Source: Steroidobacter denitrificans
GTDB taxonomy: Bacteria; Pseudomonadota; Gammaproteobacteria; Steroidobacterales; Steroidobacteraceae
Assembly (NCBI RefSeq): GCF_001579945.1
Contig: NZ_CP011971.1
Location: 1,762,001-1,826,000, forward strand
DNA length: 64,000 nt
Direction: 5' to 3'
Part shown: piece after piece, positions 1-8,570 of the stretch
Layout of the letters: each line of letters opens with the position of its first letter
Numbering within the stretch: position 1 is the first letter of the stretch
Translations under genes and position numbers: made by a program
The notes under the pieces: generated by a model
What the model was told of the DNA's origin: nothing
Databases searched by the model: none
Seen by the model: only the letters and a program-made list of their open reading frames with translations

Positions 1-2641
1 CGGCGGCCTGTGCTTCCTGCGCGAACCCACCCAGATCCCGTCCGCGCACGTTGGACTGCACCACGATGCGGCGACTGCCGTTGTTGCGACTGATCTGGTT
101 GGATCCTTCGCGCACGTCGATACGCGCCACCGATGACAAAGGCACCACCGTGCCATCGGGTGCAACGATGGGTAATGCCGCCAGTTGCGTTGGATCATTC
201 CGGACGACTTCTTCCAGTCGAATCACGATGTCGAAGCGGCGGTCGCCCTCGAAGATCTTTCCGGCGGATGTACCACCGATACCGATTGCCACGGCCTCAC
301 TGACATCAGCGGCGCTCAATCCATATTGGGCCGCGGCCGCGTGATCGATCTGGACCGTGAGCGTAGGCAGCCCGGAGACTGGCTCCACACGCACGTCGGC
401 AGCTCCCGGAATGCCACGTAATTTGACTGCTATCTGGTCAGCTGTTCTTTGCAGGATGTCGAAGTCGTCACCAAAAACCATGATAGCCAGATCGGTCCGC
501 ACGCCGGAAATCAATTCGTTGAAACGCAGTTCGATCGGTTGACTGAATTCAAATACATTTCCGATCTGATCATCCAGCTGTGATTCGAAGCGCTGGATCA
601 GTGCTTGCTTATCCAGCGATCCATCCGGCCACTCGGACCGAGGGCGCAGTACGATGACAGTGTCGGTAATATTAGGCGGCATCGGATCGATGGCCACTTC
701 GGCGGTACCCGTACGCGAGAAGATGGTTTTGACTTCCGGTTCATTCGCCAAAGCCTTCTCCAAGGCAAGCTGCATCGATAGCGATTGCTCCAGGGAAGTC
801 GAAGGCACCCGCAGGACCTGCATGGCGAGGTTGCCTTCATCAAGCGTCGGCATGAACTCACGGCCCAGTGAAACGAAAGTCGTCAATCCGACAGCGAGCA
901 TGAGAACGGCACCAGCAAATACTGCTCGTGGCCGCCTCACCACTCGACGAATGATCGGTTCAACCCTGGCACGCACGAAGCGGATAAGGCGGGTCTCGTG
1001 CTCGTCTTCATTCGCATGCTCGCGCTCATCGGCCTGCATCTTTGGCTCACGCACGAACAGGGCGGCCATCGCCGGTACGAAGGTGAACGAAAAGATGAAG
1101 GCGCCGACCAGTGCCAGCATGAACGTCGCTGCCATGGGCTGGAAGGTCTTGCCTTCCACCCCCTCCAAGGTGAGGATGGGGGCGAATACCAGCAGGATGA
1201 TGAACTGACCGAATGCGGCCGGACGCACCATCTTGCGCGCAGCCTGAACCGCCACTCGCAATCGCTCAGTGACAGACAGGGCACGGCCCAGTTCGGTACG
1301 CATCTGCCCGAGCATGAGCAAGATCGCCTCGATCACGATCACGGCGCCATCGACGAGAATACCGAAATCGAGTGCACCGAAACTCATCAGGTTGCCACTG
1401 ATTCCGCAGCGGTTCATGCCGATCACCGCGAACAGAAAGGACAATGGGATGATCAGTGCCGTAATAGCTGCCGCGCGTAGATTGCCCAGCAACAAGAACA
1501 GCACAGCGATGACCAGTAACGCGCCTTCGGTCAGGTTCTTGGCCACCGTCTTGATCGTTGCATTGACCAGTTCACTACGATTCAGCACCGGCTCGGCAAC
1601 GATGCTCGGTGGCAATGAACGGTTGACTTCGACAAGTCGCGCCGCGGCCGCCTGTGCGACCGTCCGGCTATTGCCGCCCGCGATCATCAAGGCGGTGCCG
1701 AGTACTGCCTCATGACCGTCGTGTGTCGCCGCGCCCAGGCGCGGTGCCCGACCCAGACCCACACTGGCTACATCAGAAACCCGAACAACAAGGCCGTTGC
1801 GCTGAGTGACCGGCGACTGCGCCAGGTCATCAACAGTTAGCGCGAGCGCATCGGTGCGGACGATCAAGCCTTCGCCCGCACGCTGAATGAATCCGGCACC
1901 CGCCTGAATGTTGGATCGTTCGAGTGCGAGCACGAGATCGCCAAGGCCAAGCCCATAGGCCGCCAGTTGCTCCACTTTGGGCCTAACCGCGTACTCTTTG
2001 ACGTAACCCCCGATCGTATCGACGCCGGCAAGCCCTGGTGTAGAGCGCATCAGCGGGGCGATGATCCAGTCCTGGACTGTTCTGAGGTAGGTGGCACGCT
2101 CTTCGAGCGTCGTGAGCCGCTCCCCTTCCGGCGTCAGATAGATCTCGTTGGCCTGCCAGCCCGGCTCGCCGGGAGAGGTAGTTTTATCCGGAGCGAATGG
2201 TGTGAAATCCACCGTCCACATCAGGACTTCGCCAAGCCCCGTGGTGACAGGTGACATCATCGGCGTCACCCCTTCAGGCAGATCCCCAGCCACCTCGCGC
2301 ATGCGCTCGCCCACTTGCTGACGCGCAAAGTAAATGTCGGTCTGGTCGGTGAAGATGGCCGTGACCTGCGAGAACCCATTGCGTGATATGGAGCGGGTAC
2401 TGGTCAGCCCCGGTATGCCGGCGAGTGCGGTTTCAAGCGGATAGGTCACCTGGCGCTCGATTTGCGCGGGCGCCAGCGCGGGTGCGAGGGTATTGATCTG
2501 CACCTGACGATTGGTGATGTCCGGAACAGCATCGATGGGAAGCCTGCTGAGCTGAAACAACCCATAGGCCATGACAAGCGTCGCGGCGAATACCACAGCC
2601 CAACGAAACTGGACTGATTTCTCAATAATCATCTTGAACAT
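1..2641 (-). CDS. czcA: CzcA-type heavy-metal RND efflux pump (C-terminus cut by window edge)
   Basis: This is the inner-membrane pump of a heavy-metal (HME) RND system, which uses the proton gradient to expel divalent cations such as Zn, Co, Cd or Ni through a three-part channel. About 880 codons are visible. The family is usually a little over 1,000 residues, so the C-terminal part lies beyond the left edge. The frame is open from the ATG at 2641 to base 1. Around residues 420-436 is the proton-relay segment ALDFGILVDGAVIVIE, with both Asp residues; this is the CzcA pattern rather than the copper/silver CusA pattern. A little further on is the family signature FAPILTLEGVEGK. The start lies 10 bases after the czcB stop, so the genes are co-transcribed. 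The exact metal cannot be read from the sequence. Confidence 0.93.
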   Translation of the reverse strand, partial: MFKMIIEKSVQFRWAVVFAATLVMAYGLFQLSRLPIDAVPDITNRQVQINTLAPALAPAQIERQVTYPLETALAGIPGLTSTRSISRNGFSQVTAIFTDQTDIYFARQQVGERMREVAGDLPEGVTPMMSPVTTGLGEVLMWTVDFTPFAPDKTTSPGEPGWQANEIYLTPEGERLTTLEERATYLRTVQDWIIAPLMRSTPGLAGVDTIGGYVKEYAVRPKVEQLAAYGLGLGDLVLALERSNIQAGAGFIQRAGEGLIVRTDALALTVDDLAQSPVTQRNGLVVRVSDVASVGLGRAPRLGAATHDGHEAVLGTALMIAGGNSRTVAQAAAARLVEVNRSLPPSIVAEPVLNRSELVNATIKTVAKNLTEGALLVIAVLFLLLGNLRAAAITALIIPLSFLFAVIGMNRCGISGNLMSFGALDFGILVDGAVIVIEAILLMLGQMRTELGRALSVTERLRVAVQAARKMVRPAAFGQFIILLVFAPILTLEGVEGKTFQPMAATFMLALVGAFIFSFTFVPAMAALFVREPKMQADEREHANEDEHETRLIRFVRARVEPIIRRVVRRPRAVFAGAVLMLAVGLTTFVSLGREFMPTLDEGNLAMQVLRVPSTSLEQSLSMQLALEKALANEPEVKTIFSRTGTAEVAIDPMPPNITDTVIVLRPRSEWPDGSLDKQALIQRFESQLDDQIGNVFEFSQPIELRFNELISGVRTDLAIMVFGDDFDILQRTADQIAVKLRGIPGAADVRVEPVSGLPTLTVQIDHAAAAQYGLSAADVSEAVAIGIGGTSAGKIFEGDRRFDIVIRLEEVVRNDPTQLAALPIVAPDGTVVPLSSVARIDVREGSNQISRNNGSRRIVVQSNVRGRDLGGFAQEAQAA

Positions 2642-2651
2642 GGGATTCGCC

Positions 2652-3842
2652 TCAATGACCGTGCTCGGCCTCGGCCTTGGCGAGTTCGGCTTTCAACAGA
2701 AAGGCATTGGTGCCAGCAATACGTTCATCACCGGACAGGCCATTGAGGATTTCAATGAATCCACCCGCACGCCGGCCAACAAGCACCGGTGTGGCGCGAA
2801 AGCCGCTGTTTCCTACCACGAATACGACGGATCGTCCTTCCACCGTTTGCACGGCATCGGCAGGTACAGTGAGTCCGGCTTCCTGTCGGTCCGTGACGAC
2901 AATTGCCGTGAGGGGTGAACCGGCCGGCGGCAGATCTTCGGCCGTTGATCGCGCTCGGATCACCGTGGCACCAGTGTGCTCGCGGGCGCTGGCGGCAACG
3001 CCGATCACGACCGCTTCAAAGTTGCGGGATACTCCGGTCACTTGGATGCGGGTTCCCGCGGCGACTTCGGATGCCAGCGCCGGAGGCGCGTTGAACACCA
3101 GTTCCACCCGAGCCGGGTCGGCGATTTCCGCCACAGCGCCGCCCGCCGCCACAACCCCACCGAGGGTGATATTCACGGCGCTGACGATGCCGGCAATCGG
3201 GCTGTTGATGATGAGTCGTCCAGAGGTATCAGGCGACCCGCTGGCAGCGACTTGTGCTTGCGTTGCCCTCGCTGTCGCGTCAGCGGCAAGAGACCGTGCT
3301 CGGGACGCTTCCATCTCCTGACGGGCGACGATACCTTGTGCAACGAGATTCAGGTCCCGCTGATAGACAAGTCGTGCAGCCTCCGCCTCTGCCGCGGCAG
3401 CATCGGCATTGGCGCGTAATGTTGCAGCTTCACCGCTGACGATGATGGCAAGAGATTGACCCACTTCCACTGATATGCCGGGAGCAATGAATATTTGTTC
3501 AACCCGGCCGCTGGTGACCGCCGCGACAATGGCCTTGGCGTCAACCGCCGATTCAACGCGGCCGGACAGTCGGTATTCACTCCCTCCGCCACGACTGACG
3601 CTGACGATACCGATGCCCGATGCCTCGATCTGCCTTTGCGTCAGCGCGACAACATCTTCTTCTGACCACTCCTCCTCGTACTCGTCATGGTTATCGTGTT
3701 GTTGGTTTTCTTTATGACTCTCATCATGAGCGGCATGATTGCCATGCTCTGCATGCGGCATGAATCGGGCGGCGCTGAAACCAAGACCAAGAGCGATCAA
3801 TAAAGCTGCTCCAATGAGGAGTCGGTTTTTGTTTGGGTTCAT
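2652..3842 (-). CDS. czcB: CzcB-type periplasmic adaptor of the metal RND pump
   Basis: This is the membrane-fusion adaptor (396 aa) that links the CzcA pump to the outer-membrane channel. The ATG at 3842 is chosen because GAGGAAGC sits just upstream and because it gives a proper signal or anchor segment at residues 7-26 (LLIGAALLIALGLGF); the frame is open for another 33 codons upstream. Residues 31-55 are very rich in His, Asp and Glu, and the protein ends in HGH, as in metal-binding CzcB adaptors. The rest has the lipoyl-like and beta-barrel layout of the family, with a paired coiled coil around residues 125-205. It lies 10 bases after czcC and 10 bases before czcA, a tight operon. Confidence 0.92.
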   Translation of the reverse strand: MNPNKNRLLIGAALLIALGLGFSAARFMPHAEHGNHAAHDESHKENQQHDNHDEYEEEWSEEDVVALTQRQIEASGIGIVSVSRGGGSEYRLSGRVESAVDAKAIVAAVTSGRVEQIFIAPGISVEVGQSLAIIVSGEAATLRANADAAAAEAEAARLVYQRDLNLVAQGIVARQEMEASRARSLAADATARATQAQVAASGSPDTSGRLIINSPIAGIVSAVNITLGGVVAAGGAVAEIADPARVELVFNAPPALASEVAAGTRIQVTGVSRNFEAVVIGVAASAREHTGATVIRARSTAEDLPPAGSPLTAIVVTDRQEAGLTVPADAVQTVEGRSVVFVVGNSGFRATPVLVGRRAGGFIEILNGLSGDERIAGTNAFLLKAELAKAEAEHGH

Positions 3843-3852
3843 GAATGCTTCC

Positions 3853-5091
3853 TCAGAACGGAGCACGGCCATCAAGGCCTGCAAGTTCAACTTCCGCACG
3901 GACGCGTACCAACCGCGCATTGACGGCTGTATTGCGTGCACTGATCAGAGCCGATCGGATACTGCGCAGCTCCAGTTGCGAGATACGCCCGACGTCGAAA
4001 CCCGCACGCGCGAGTTGATAGGCTTTCTCAGCCGAAGTAACGCCATTGTCGGCAGCACGTATGCGGGTCATGGACGCATCAAGACGGGCTTGGGCAGCAG
4101 TGCGATCAGCCTGGATTTGCAGCTTTGCAGTGGTCAATCTGGCGGCGGCGGCGCGCTGCTCAGCCTGGGCGGCACTGATTGCGCCCTTGTTTTTGTCGAA
4201 CAAAGGGAGGGATACATTGATGCCGAAGGTGAATGCCTCGGTGTTGTATTCCTGGAACCTCCGCACACCAAGCGATACGCTTACCGCGGGACGCGCACGC
4301 AACCGCTCGACACTGACCGATTTAGTCGTAGCCTCCAGTTCTGCCTCGGCAATCTGAACGGTGAGAGGAGTGTCCATGCCCTGGAACAAGGCATCAGGAG
4401 AGCGGTTCAATAAACTGGGTTCGATGGCGGTCACTGGCTCAACCAGCATCGCAGCGGCGGTCAATCTGGCAAAAGCGGCATCGCGGTTCGCCCGCGCTTC
4501 ATCCGCTGCAGCACGGGCGGCCTCAACTTCGCTGTTCGCCTGAATGCCGCGCAGTGAGGGTTCTCGACCTTCTTCAATCAGCAGCATGACTGCGTTGGCG
4601 TCCGCTTTCGTCAGCTCCAGCGCCTCGACAGCCAGCTCACACTGCAGAGAAGCCGCTTCCGCTTCAGAATAGATCAGCGCAAGACCACCGGCGACCGTCC
4701 ACTGTGTTTGATCGCGTCGCAGCGCCGCGACCTTCGCCTCCGCTTGCGCGGCATCGATGCGTGCGCCTCGCTGGCCCCACAGCTCCAACGGTTGACTGAG
4801 GGTCAATGTCGATTCCGCTGCGTCGTACCCAAAAAAGGGGGCACGACCGTAGACGTTTTCAGTCTCCACGGAGACAGAGGGATTGGGCAAAGCTCGCGCC
4901 TGTTGCGCGCGCGCATTGGCAGCGTCGAGCAACGCCTCCACTTCAAGCGTGATGGGAATGCGATCGAGGCTCTCGATCAATGATTCATAAGGCGGAGCCG
5001 GTTTGGCCCGCGCAGATAATGCGAATAAGATCGCTGTCACGGTCACAGCAAACTCAACCGCCCACTGCGGTCGACTGAACGACATAAGCAT
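3853..5091 (-). CDS. czcC: CzcC-type outer-membrane efflux channel protein
   Basis: This is a TolC-like outer-membrane factor (412 aa from this start) that completes the CzcCBA metal exporter. The sequence has two internally similar halves rich in Ala, Arg, Glu and Gln, typical of the long periplasmic helical barrel. The N-terminus has a cleavable-looking signal ending ALSARAKPA. The ATG at 5091 is preceded by a weak GGGA; a GTG at 5133 would add 14 residues and cannot be excluded. It is the first of the three channel genes and is 63 bases downstream of a small His-rich secreted protein gene. Confidence 0.88.
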   Translation of the reverse strand: MLMSFSRPQWAVEFAVTVTAILFALSARAKPAPPYESLIESLDRIPITLEVEALLDAANARAQQARALPNPSVSVETENVYGRAPFFGYDAAESTLTLSQPLELWGQRGARIDAAQAEAKVAALRRDQTQWTVAGGLALIYSEAEAASLQCELAVEALELTKADANAVMLLIEEGREPSLRGIQANSEVEAARAAADEARANRDAAFARLTAAAMLVEPVTAIEPSLLNRSPDALFQGMDTPLTVQIAEAELEATTKSVSVERLRARPAVSVSLGVRRFQEYNTEAFTFGINVSLPLFDKNKGAISAAQAEQRAAAARLTTAKLQIQADRTAAQARLDASMTRIRAADNGVTSAEKAYQLARAGFDVGRISQLELRSIRSALISARNTAVNARLVRVRAEVELAGLDGRAPF

Positions 5092-5154
5092 GAGAAAATC
5101 CCAAAGCTGAACGAGTTGACGAAACGGTCGCACGAAGGGTGCGGCCAGGAGTCG

Positions 5155-5502
5155 TCAGGCTTTGGGCGGGCGCATCAACTCGTCGGGAGTGCGAGATGCA
5201 AGGGCAGTACTAGCTGGCCACTGGTGCGTTAAATTGAGGGGCTCGGTTTTGGGGGCTGTGCCTGGGGGAGCGTGAGCGTAGATATGGTGACAATGCCCAT
5301 GGCTGCAGGCGTCATGATCTTTGTCTGAGTCCGAACCGTTGTTCTGGCTGTCCCCACCCTCATCGTGGGAGTCCGCCATGACATAGTGGGCATCAATACT
5401 CTCGAATGCACACAGGAACATGTCAGCCACAGGAATAGCAACGAACGTTGCAAGCAGCAACGCCATCACCATGAGCCTGTGCCTGAGAAAAAAATGTACC
5501 AT
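5155..5502 (-). CDS. Small secreted His/Cys-rich protein at head of czc operon (CzcI-like role possible)
   Basis: This is a 115-aa protein starting at MVHFFLRHRL with a hydrophobic signal-like segment (about residues 9-26). Asp- and Ser-rich sequence follows, and then a Cys/His cluster, CSHGHCHHIYAHA, that could bind metal. It lies directly upstream of czcC on the same strand, where several czc operons carry the small periplasmic regulator CzcI. I see no clear sequence match to CzcI, so the role is inferred from position and composition. The frame is open further upstream into the end of the malic enzyme gene; starting at 5502 avoids that overlap. Confidence 0.55.
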   Translation of the reverse strand: MVHFFLRHRLMVMALLLATFVAIPVADMFLCAFESIDAHYVMADSHDEGGDSQNNGSDSDKDHDACSHGHCHHIYAHAPPGTAPKTEPLNLTHQWPASTALASRTPDELMRPPKA

Positions 5503-5524
5503 TACAACATGACCGGCAGCCGGC

Positions 5525-7225
5525 CTATGAGGCTCGCCTGTAAGGCAGGTAGCGCGGCGTCCACATCTTTTCATCGATGCGATGGATGAGTTCCTCATCG
5601 GTCATCGCCGGCGCCAAATCCGCTCTCTCGGCTTCGCGAGCCACGGCGAGCGCAACATGCCGTGACGCCTCACGCACCTGCTCCACGGTCGGCAGCAAGG
5701 GGGCCGAGGCGTCGGCGAGCGCCGGTGAAAGCCCACTCAGCGCCCGGGCCGCGGCAACGAACATGGCATCCGTGATCCGCGCTGCGCCGGATGCAAGCAC
5801 ACCCAGGCCCAAGCCTGGAAAAATGAAGGCGTTGTTGCACTGAGGAATCGGGATGCTTCGGCCCGCATACTCGACGGGTGCGAACGGGCTGCCCGTCGCA
5901 ATCAAGGCGCGAGCATCGGTCCAGCGAACCAGGTCTTCCGGAAGCGCTTCGCAACGCGAGGTCGGATTCGACAATGGAAAGATGGCCGGATATTCGACAT
6001 GGCGCGCCATTTCACGCACAATTTGCTCATCGAACGCACCCGGCTGTGCGGCGGCGCCGATCAGCACGGTCGGCCGTACCTGACGCACAACCTCGAGCAA
6101 TGAAGGAATCGTCGAGTTCGAACCGCTGAATAGTGCTTGCGGCTGCGCATAGAGGCGCTTGCCGGCGTCCAGATCCTCTCGTCCGTCGTGCACGAGTCCC
6201 TGGCTGTCGATCAAGCAGATTTGTGCTCTCGCGGCATCAGGGGAAAGACCGCTCTCGACCATTGCAATAACGAGTTGAGTAGCGATTCCCACCGCGGCCG
6301 AACCGGCGCCCAGCAAGACGATGCGCTGCTCGGCAATGCTCGTCGCCGTCGCTGCGGACGCCGCCATCACCGCAGCCAGTGTGACTGCGCCCGTACCCTG
6401 GATATCATCATTGAAGCTGCACAGACGATCTCGATAACGCTCCAGCAACCGCCCGGCGTTGTTTTTGGCAAAATCCTCCCATTGCAATACCGCGTGAGGA
6501 AATCGTTTCGCCACGGCGGTGACGAACGCTTCCATGAACGCATCATAGCGATCGCCCCGAATGCGCTCGTGACGGCGTCCCAGGTACAGTGGATCCTCGA
6601 GCAACTCTCGATTGTTGGTTCCCACATCGAGCACGATCGGCAAGGTCGTTGCAGGATGGATCCCGGCGCAAACGGTATAGAGAGAGAGTTTGCCGATCGG
6701 TATGCCCATCCCGCCGATCCCCAGATCGCCCAGCCCCAGGATGCGCTCGCCATCGGTCACACATATGACCTCGACATCCCGACGTACCGCCGCCAGCAAC
6801 TCATCGAGCATGTCTTGCTGATCGATCGAGATATAGAGCCCGCGCGGACGATGATAAATGCGGCTGTATTCCTGGCACGCGATGCCCACGACCGGCGTGT
6901 AGATGATCGGCACCATTTCCGTAAGGTGCTCGCTCAAGAGGTGATAGAACAAGGTCTCATTGCGATCCTGGAGCGCAGTGAGACATTGGTAACGCTCGAG
7001 ATCGGTCGTCTTGCTCTTGTAGTTGGCATAGTTGCGCGCGAGCTGATCCTGTTCACTCGATACGGCGGGCGGCAACAACCCGGCCAGGCCGAATACGCGG
7101 CGTTCCTGCTCGGTGAACGCAGTACCTTTGTTCAACAGCGGATCTTCGAGCAGGGCACGGCCGCTCAACGCGGTTTCCAGATAAGCCTCGTTGCTGTCGG
7201 CGTCGCGCCGAATCCTGTAGGGCAT
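5525..7225 (-). CDS. maeA: NAD-dependent malic enzyme
   Basis: Cytoplasmic enzyme (566 aa) that oxidatively decarboxylates malate to pyruvate, linking the TCA cycle to pyruvate. Visible family motifs include [27 protein letters not shown], the [13 protein letters not shown] segment, the metal-binding WEDFAKNNA and FNDDIQGTG, and the Rossmann loop [12 protein letters not shown]. Length and N-terminal layout match the long bacterial MaeA/SfcA form rather than the MaeB form fused to a phosphotransacetylase domain. It is transcribed away from the tRNA genes. The start of the czc operon lies within 25 bases of its stop. Confidence 0.93.
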   Translation of the reverse strand: MPYRIRRDADSNEAYLETALSGRALLEDPLLNKGTAFTEQERRVFGLAGLLPPAVSSEQDQLARNYANYKSKTTDLERYQCLTALQDRNETLFYHLLSEHLTEMVPIIYTPVVGIACQEYSRIYHRPRGLYISIDQQDMLDELLAAVRRDVEVICVTDGERILGLGDLGIGGMGIPIGKLSLYTVCAGIHPATTLPIVLDVGTNNRELLEDPLYLGRRHERIRGDRYDAFMEAFVTAVAKRFPHAVLQWEDFAKNNAGRLLERYRDRLCSFNDDIQGTGAVTLAAVMAASAATATSIAEQRIVLLGAGSAAVGIATQLVIAMVESGLSPDAARAQICLIDSQGLVHDGREDLDAGKRLYAQPQALFSGSNSTIPSLLEVVRQVRPTVLIGAAAQPGAFDEQIVREMARHVEYPAIFPLSNPTSRCEALPEDLVRWTDARALIATGSPFAPVEYAGRSIPIPQCNNAFIFPGLGLGVLASGAARITDAMFVAAARALSGLSPALADASAPLLPTVEQVREASRHVALAVAREAERADLAPAMTDEELIHRIDEKMWTPRYLPYRRAS

Positions 7226-7473
7226 GTCGATCAGACTCCGATCCTCAAATCATGCCGACATCGTATCGATCAGTGATCGTGCCGGGCTTGGTTGAATGGC
7301 AGCATGGCATGCCTGGCTATCCGGCACGGTACCCAGAGGGTATCGCGATAGGATAGGTTCGGCGGGTATTATCCACGAACGCGGCGACCATCGATATCTG
7401 CCGTAACGATGCGCCGGGCACGGCACCCAAGAGCCGATCATGAAAATTCATCCCCTGTACAAGCGCCATACGC
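7226..7473. other. Intergenic between maeA and the tRNA promoter
   Basis: No gene is seen. The region must hold the maeA promoter on the minus strand, but I find no hexamer pair good enough to report. Confidence 0.4.
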
Positions 7474-7501
7474 TTGACAGCCCGGCCGCCAGCCCTAAAA
7501 T
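7474..7501 (+). promoter_or_regulatory. Sigma-70 promoter for the tRNA-Gly/tRNA-Cys unit
   Basis: A perfect -35 TTGACA (7474-7479), a 16-base GC-rich spacer and a near-consensus -10 TAAAAT (7496-7501) lie 34 bases before tRNA-Gly. Strong promoters of this form are usual for stable RNA operons. Confidence 0.8.
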
Positions 7502-7535
7502 AGCTGATTCATCCGGAGTGATCTTCGGGCGGCGT

Positions 7536-7611
7536 GCGGGAATAGCTCAGTTGGTAGAGCGCAACCTTGCCAAGGTTGAGGTCGCGAGTTCGAGCCTCGT
7601 TTCCCGCTCCA
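7536..7611 (+). tRNA. tRNA-Gly (GCC)
   Basis: A 76-base cloverleaf: acceptor GCGGGAA pairs with TTCCCGC, the D-loop reads AGCTCAGTTGGTAGAGC, the anticodon stem closes the loop TTGCCAA (anticodon GCC), the T arm carries GTTCGAG, and the CCA end is encoded. It is the first gene after the promoter at 7474. Confidence 0.97.
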
Positions 7612-7748
7612 GTCCTTGCCGGTTCTTGATATTCCTCCAGTGCCGACCCCGGGCCATCGGTTCGGGGTTTTGTGTTTCAGGCGCCGTCTCGATGCCTGCC
7701 GGATCCGGTTCCGACCGGAGGGGACTGTGCTTGTCGATTGTCGCCTCA

Positions 7749-7822
7749 GGCTAGGTGGCAGAGTGGTCATGCAGCGGCCTGCAAAGCCGTGTACGCCGGT
7801 TCGATTCCGACCCTAGCCTCCA
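7749..7822 (+). tRNA. tRNA-Cys (GCA)
   Basis: A 74-base cloverleaf: acceptor GGCTAGG pairs with CCTAGCC, the anticodon loop is CTGCAAA (anticodon GCA), the T-loop contains GGTTCGATTCC, and TCCA ends the gene. It lies 137 bases after tRNA-Gly, so both are probably cut from one transcript. The convergent pgsA stop is 8 bases away. Confidence 0.96.
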
Positions 7823-7829
7823 ATCAAAT

Positions 7830-8432
7830 CTATAAAGCCCCCGAACGCATCAAATCGGGCCAGGCCGCCTTCAGATACAGCACCATGGACCACAGGGTCA
7901 GGGCGGCGGCGGCCATCAGGCAATAAACTCCCATTTCGTACGCGGGCACGAACCACACGTCGCTGCGAAACAGCATCATGGACAGCCCCGTCATCTGGAA
8001 GATCGTCTTCAGCTTGCCGACCGACGAGACCGCAACCTTGCCGCGTGCGCCGACTTCGGCCATCCATTCCCGCAGTGCCGAGATCGTGATTTCACGACCG
8101 ATGATGATGGCTGCCGTGAGTGTGATCAGCAGATCCGGATTGAATGGGATGAGCTTCAGATCCTGGGATCTGTGACTGACCAGCAGTACCAGTGCAACGG
8201 CCACCATCAGCTTGTCCGCAACCGGATCCAGGAAAGCGCCCAGACGAGAGGTTTGCCCCAACCGGCGGGCCAGATAGCCATCCAGCCAGTCTGTCAGCGC
8301 CGCCAGGATGAATGCGATCGCCGCTGCGGGGTTGGACCAGGAATACGGCAAATAGAACAGCACGACCACCAGCGGAATCATGAGCATCCGCACCAGGGTC
8401 AGGACATTCGCGACGGGGAAACTCACCGCCAT
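7830..8432 (-). CDS. pgsA: CDP-diacylglycerol-glycerol-3-phosphate 3-phosphatidyltransferase
   Basis: Integral membrane enzyme (200 aa) for the committed step of phosphatidylglycerol synthesis: it transfers the phosphatidyl group from CDP-diacylglycerol to glycerol-3-phosphate. The CDP-alcohol phosphotransferase motif is intact: DWLDGYLARR followed by GAFLDPVADKL, with all the conserved Asp, Gly and Arg residues. Several hydrophobic helices span the protein. It follows uvrC on the same strand by 138 bases; uvrC-pgsA is a common order in gammaproteobacteria. Confidence 0.95.
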   Translation of the reverse strand: MAVSFPVANVLTLVRMLMIPLVVVLFYLPYSWSNPAAAIAFILAALTDWLDGYLARRLGQTSRLGAFLDPVADKLMVAVALVLLVSHRSQDLKLIPFNPDLLITLTAAIIIGREITISALREWMAEVGARGKVAVSSVGKLKTIFQMTGLSMMLFRSDVWFVPAYEMGVYCLMAAAALTLWSMVLYLKAAWPDLMRSGAL

Positions 8433-8570
8433 CTACTCGATCGCCTGATTCTGGACATATGCAGGAATCCTTATATCGACGTCACCATTGCGAGGTCATT
8501 GCGGTTCGCAGTGGTGACGAATGGCGTATTCGCGCCGAAATTCACGCAGCGTATCGATTGTAAGTAATTT

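Noticed and set aside
1-1715. Several forward frames opposite the metal pump gene
   Set aside because: All are antisense to a continuous CzcA frame and lack domains.
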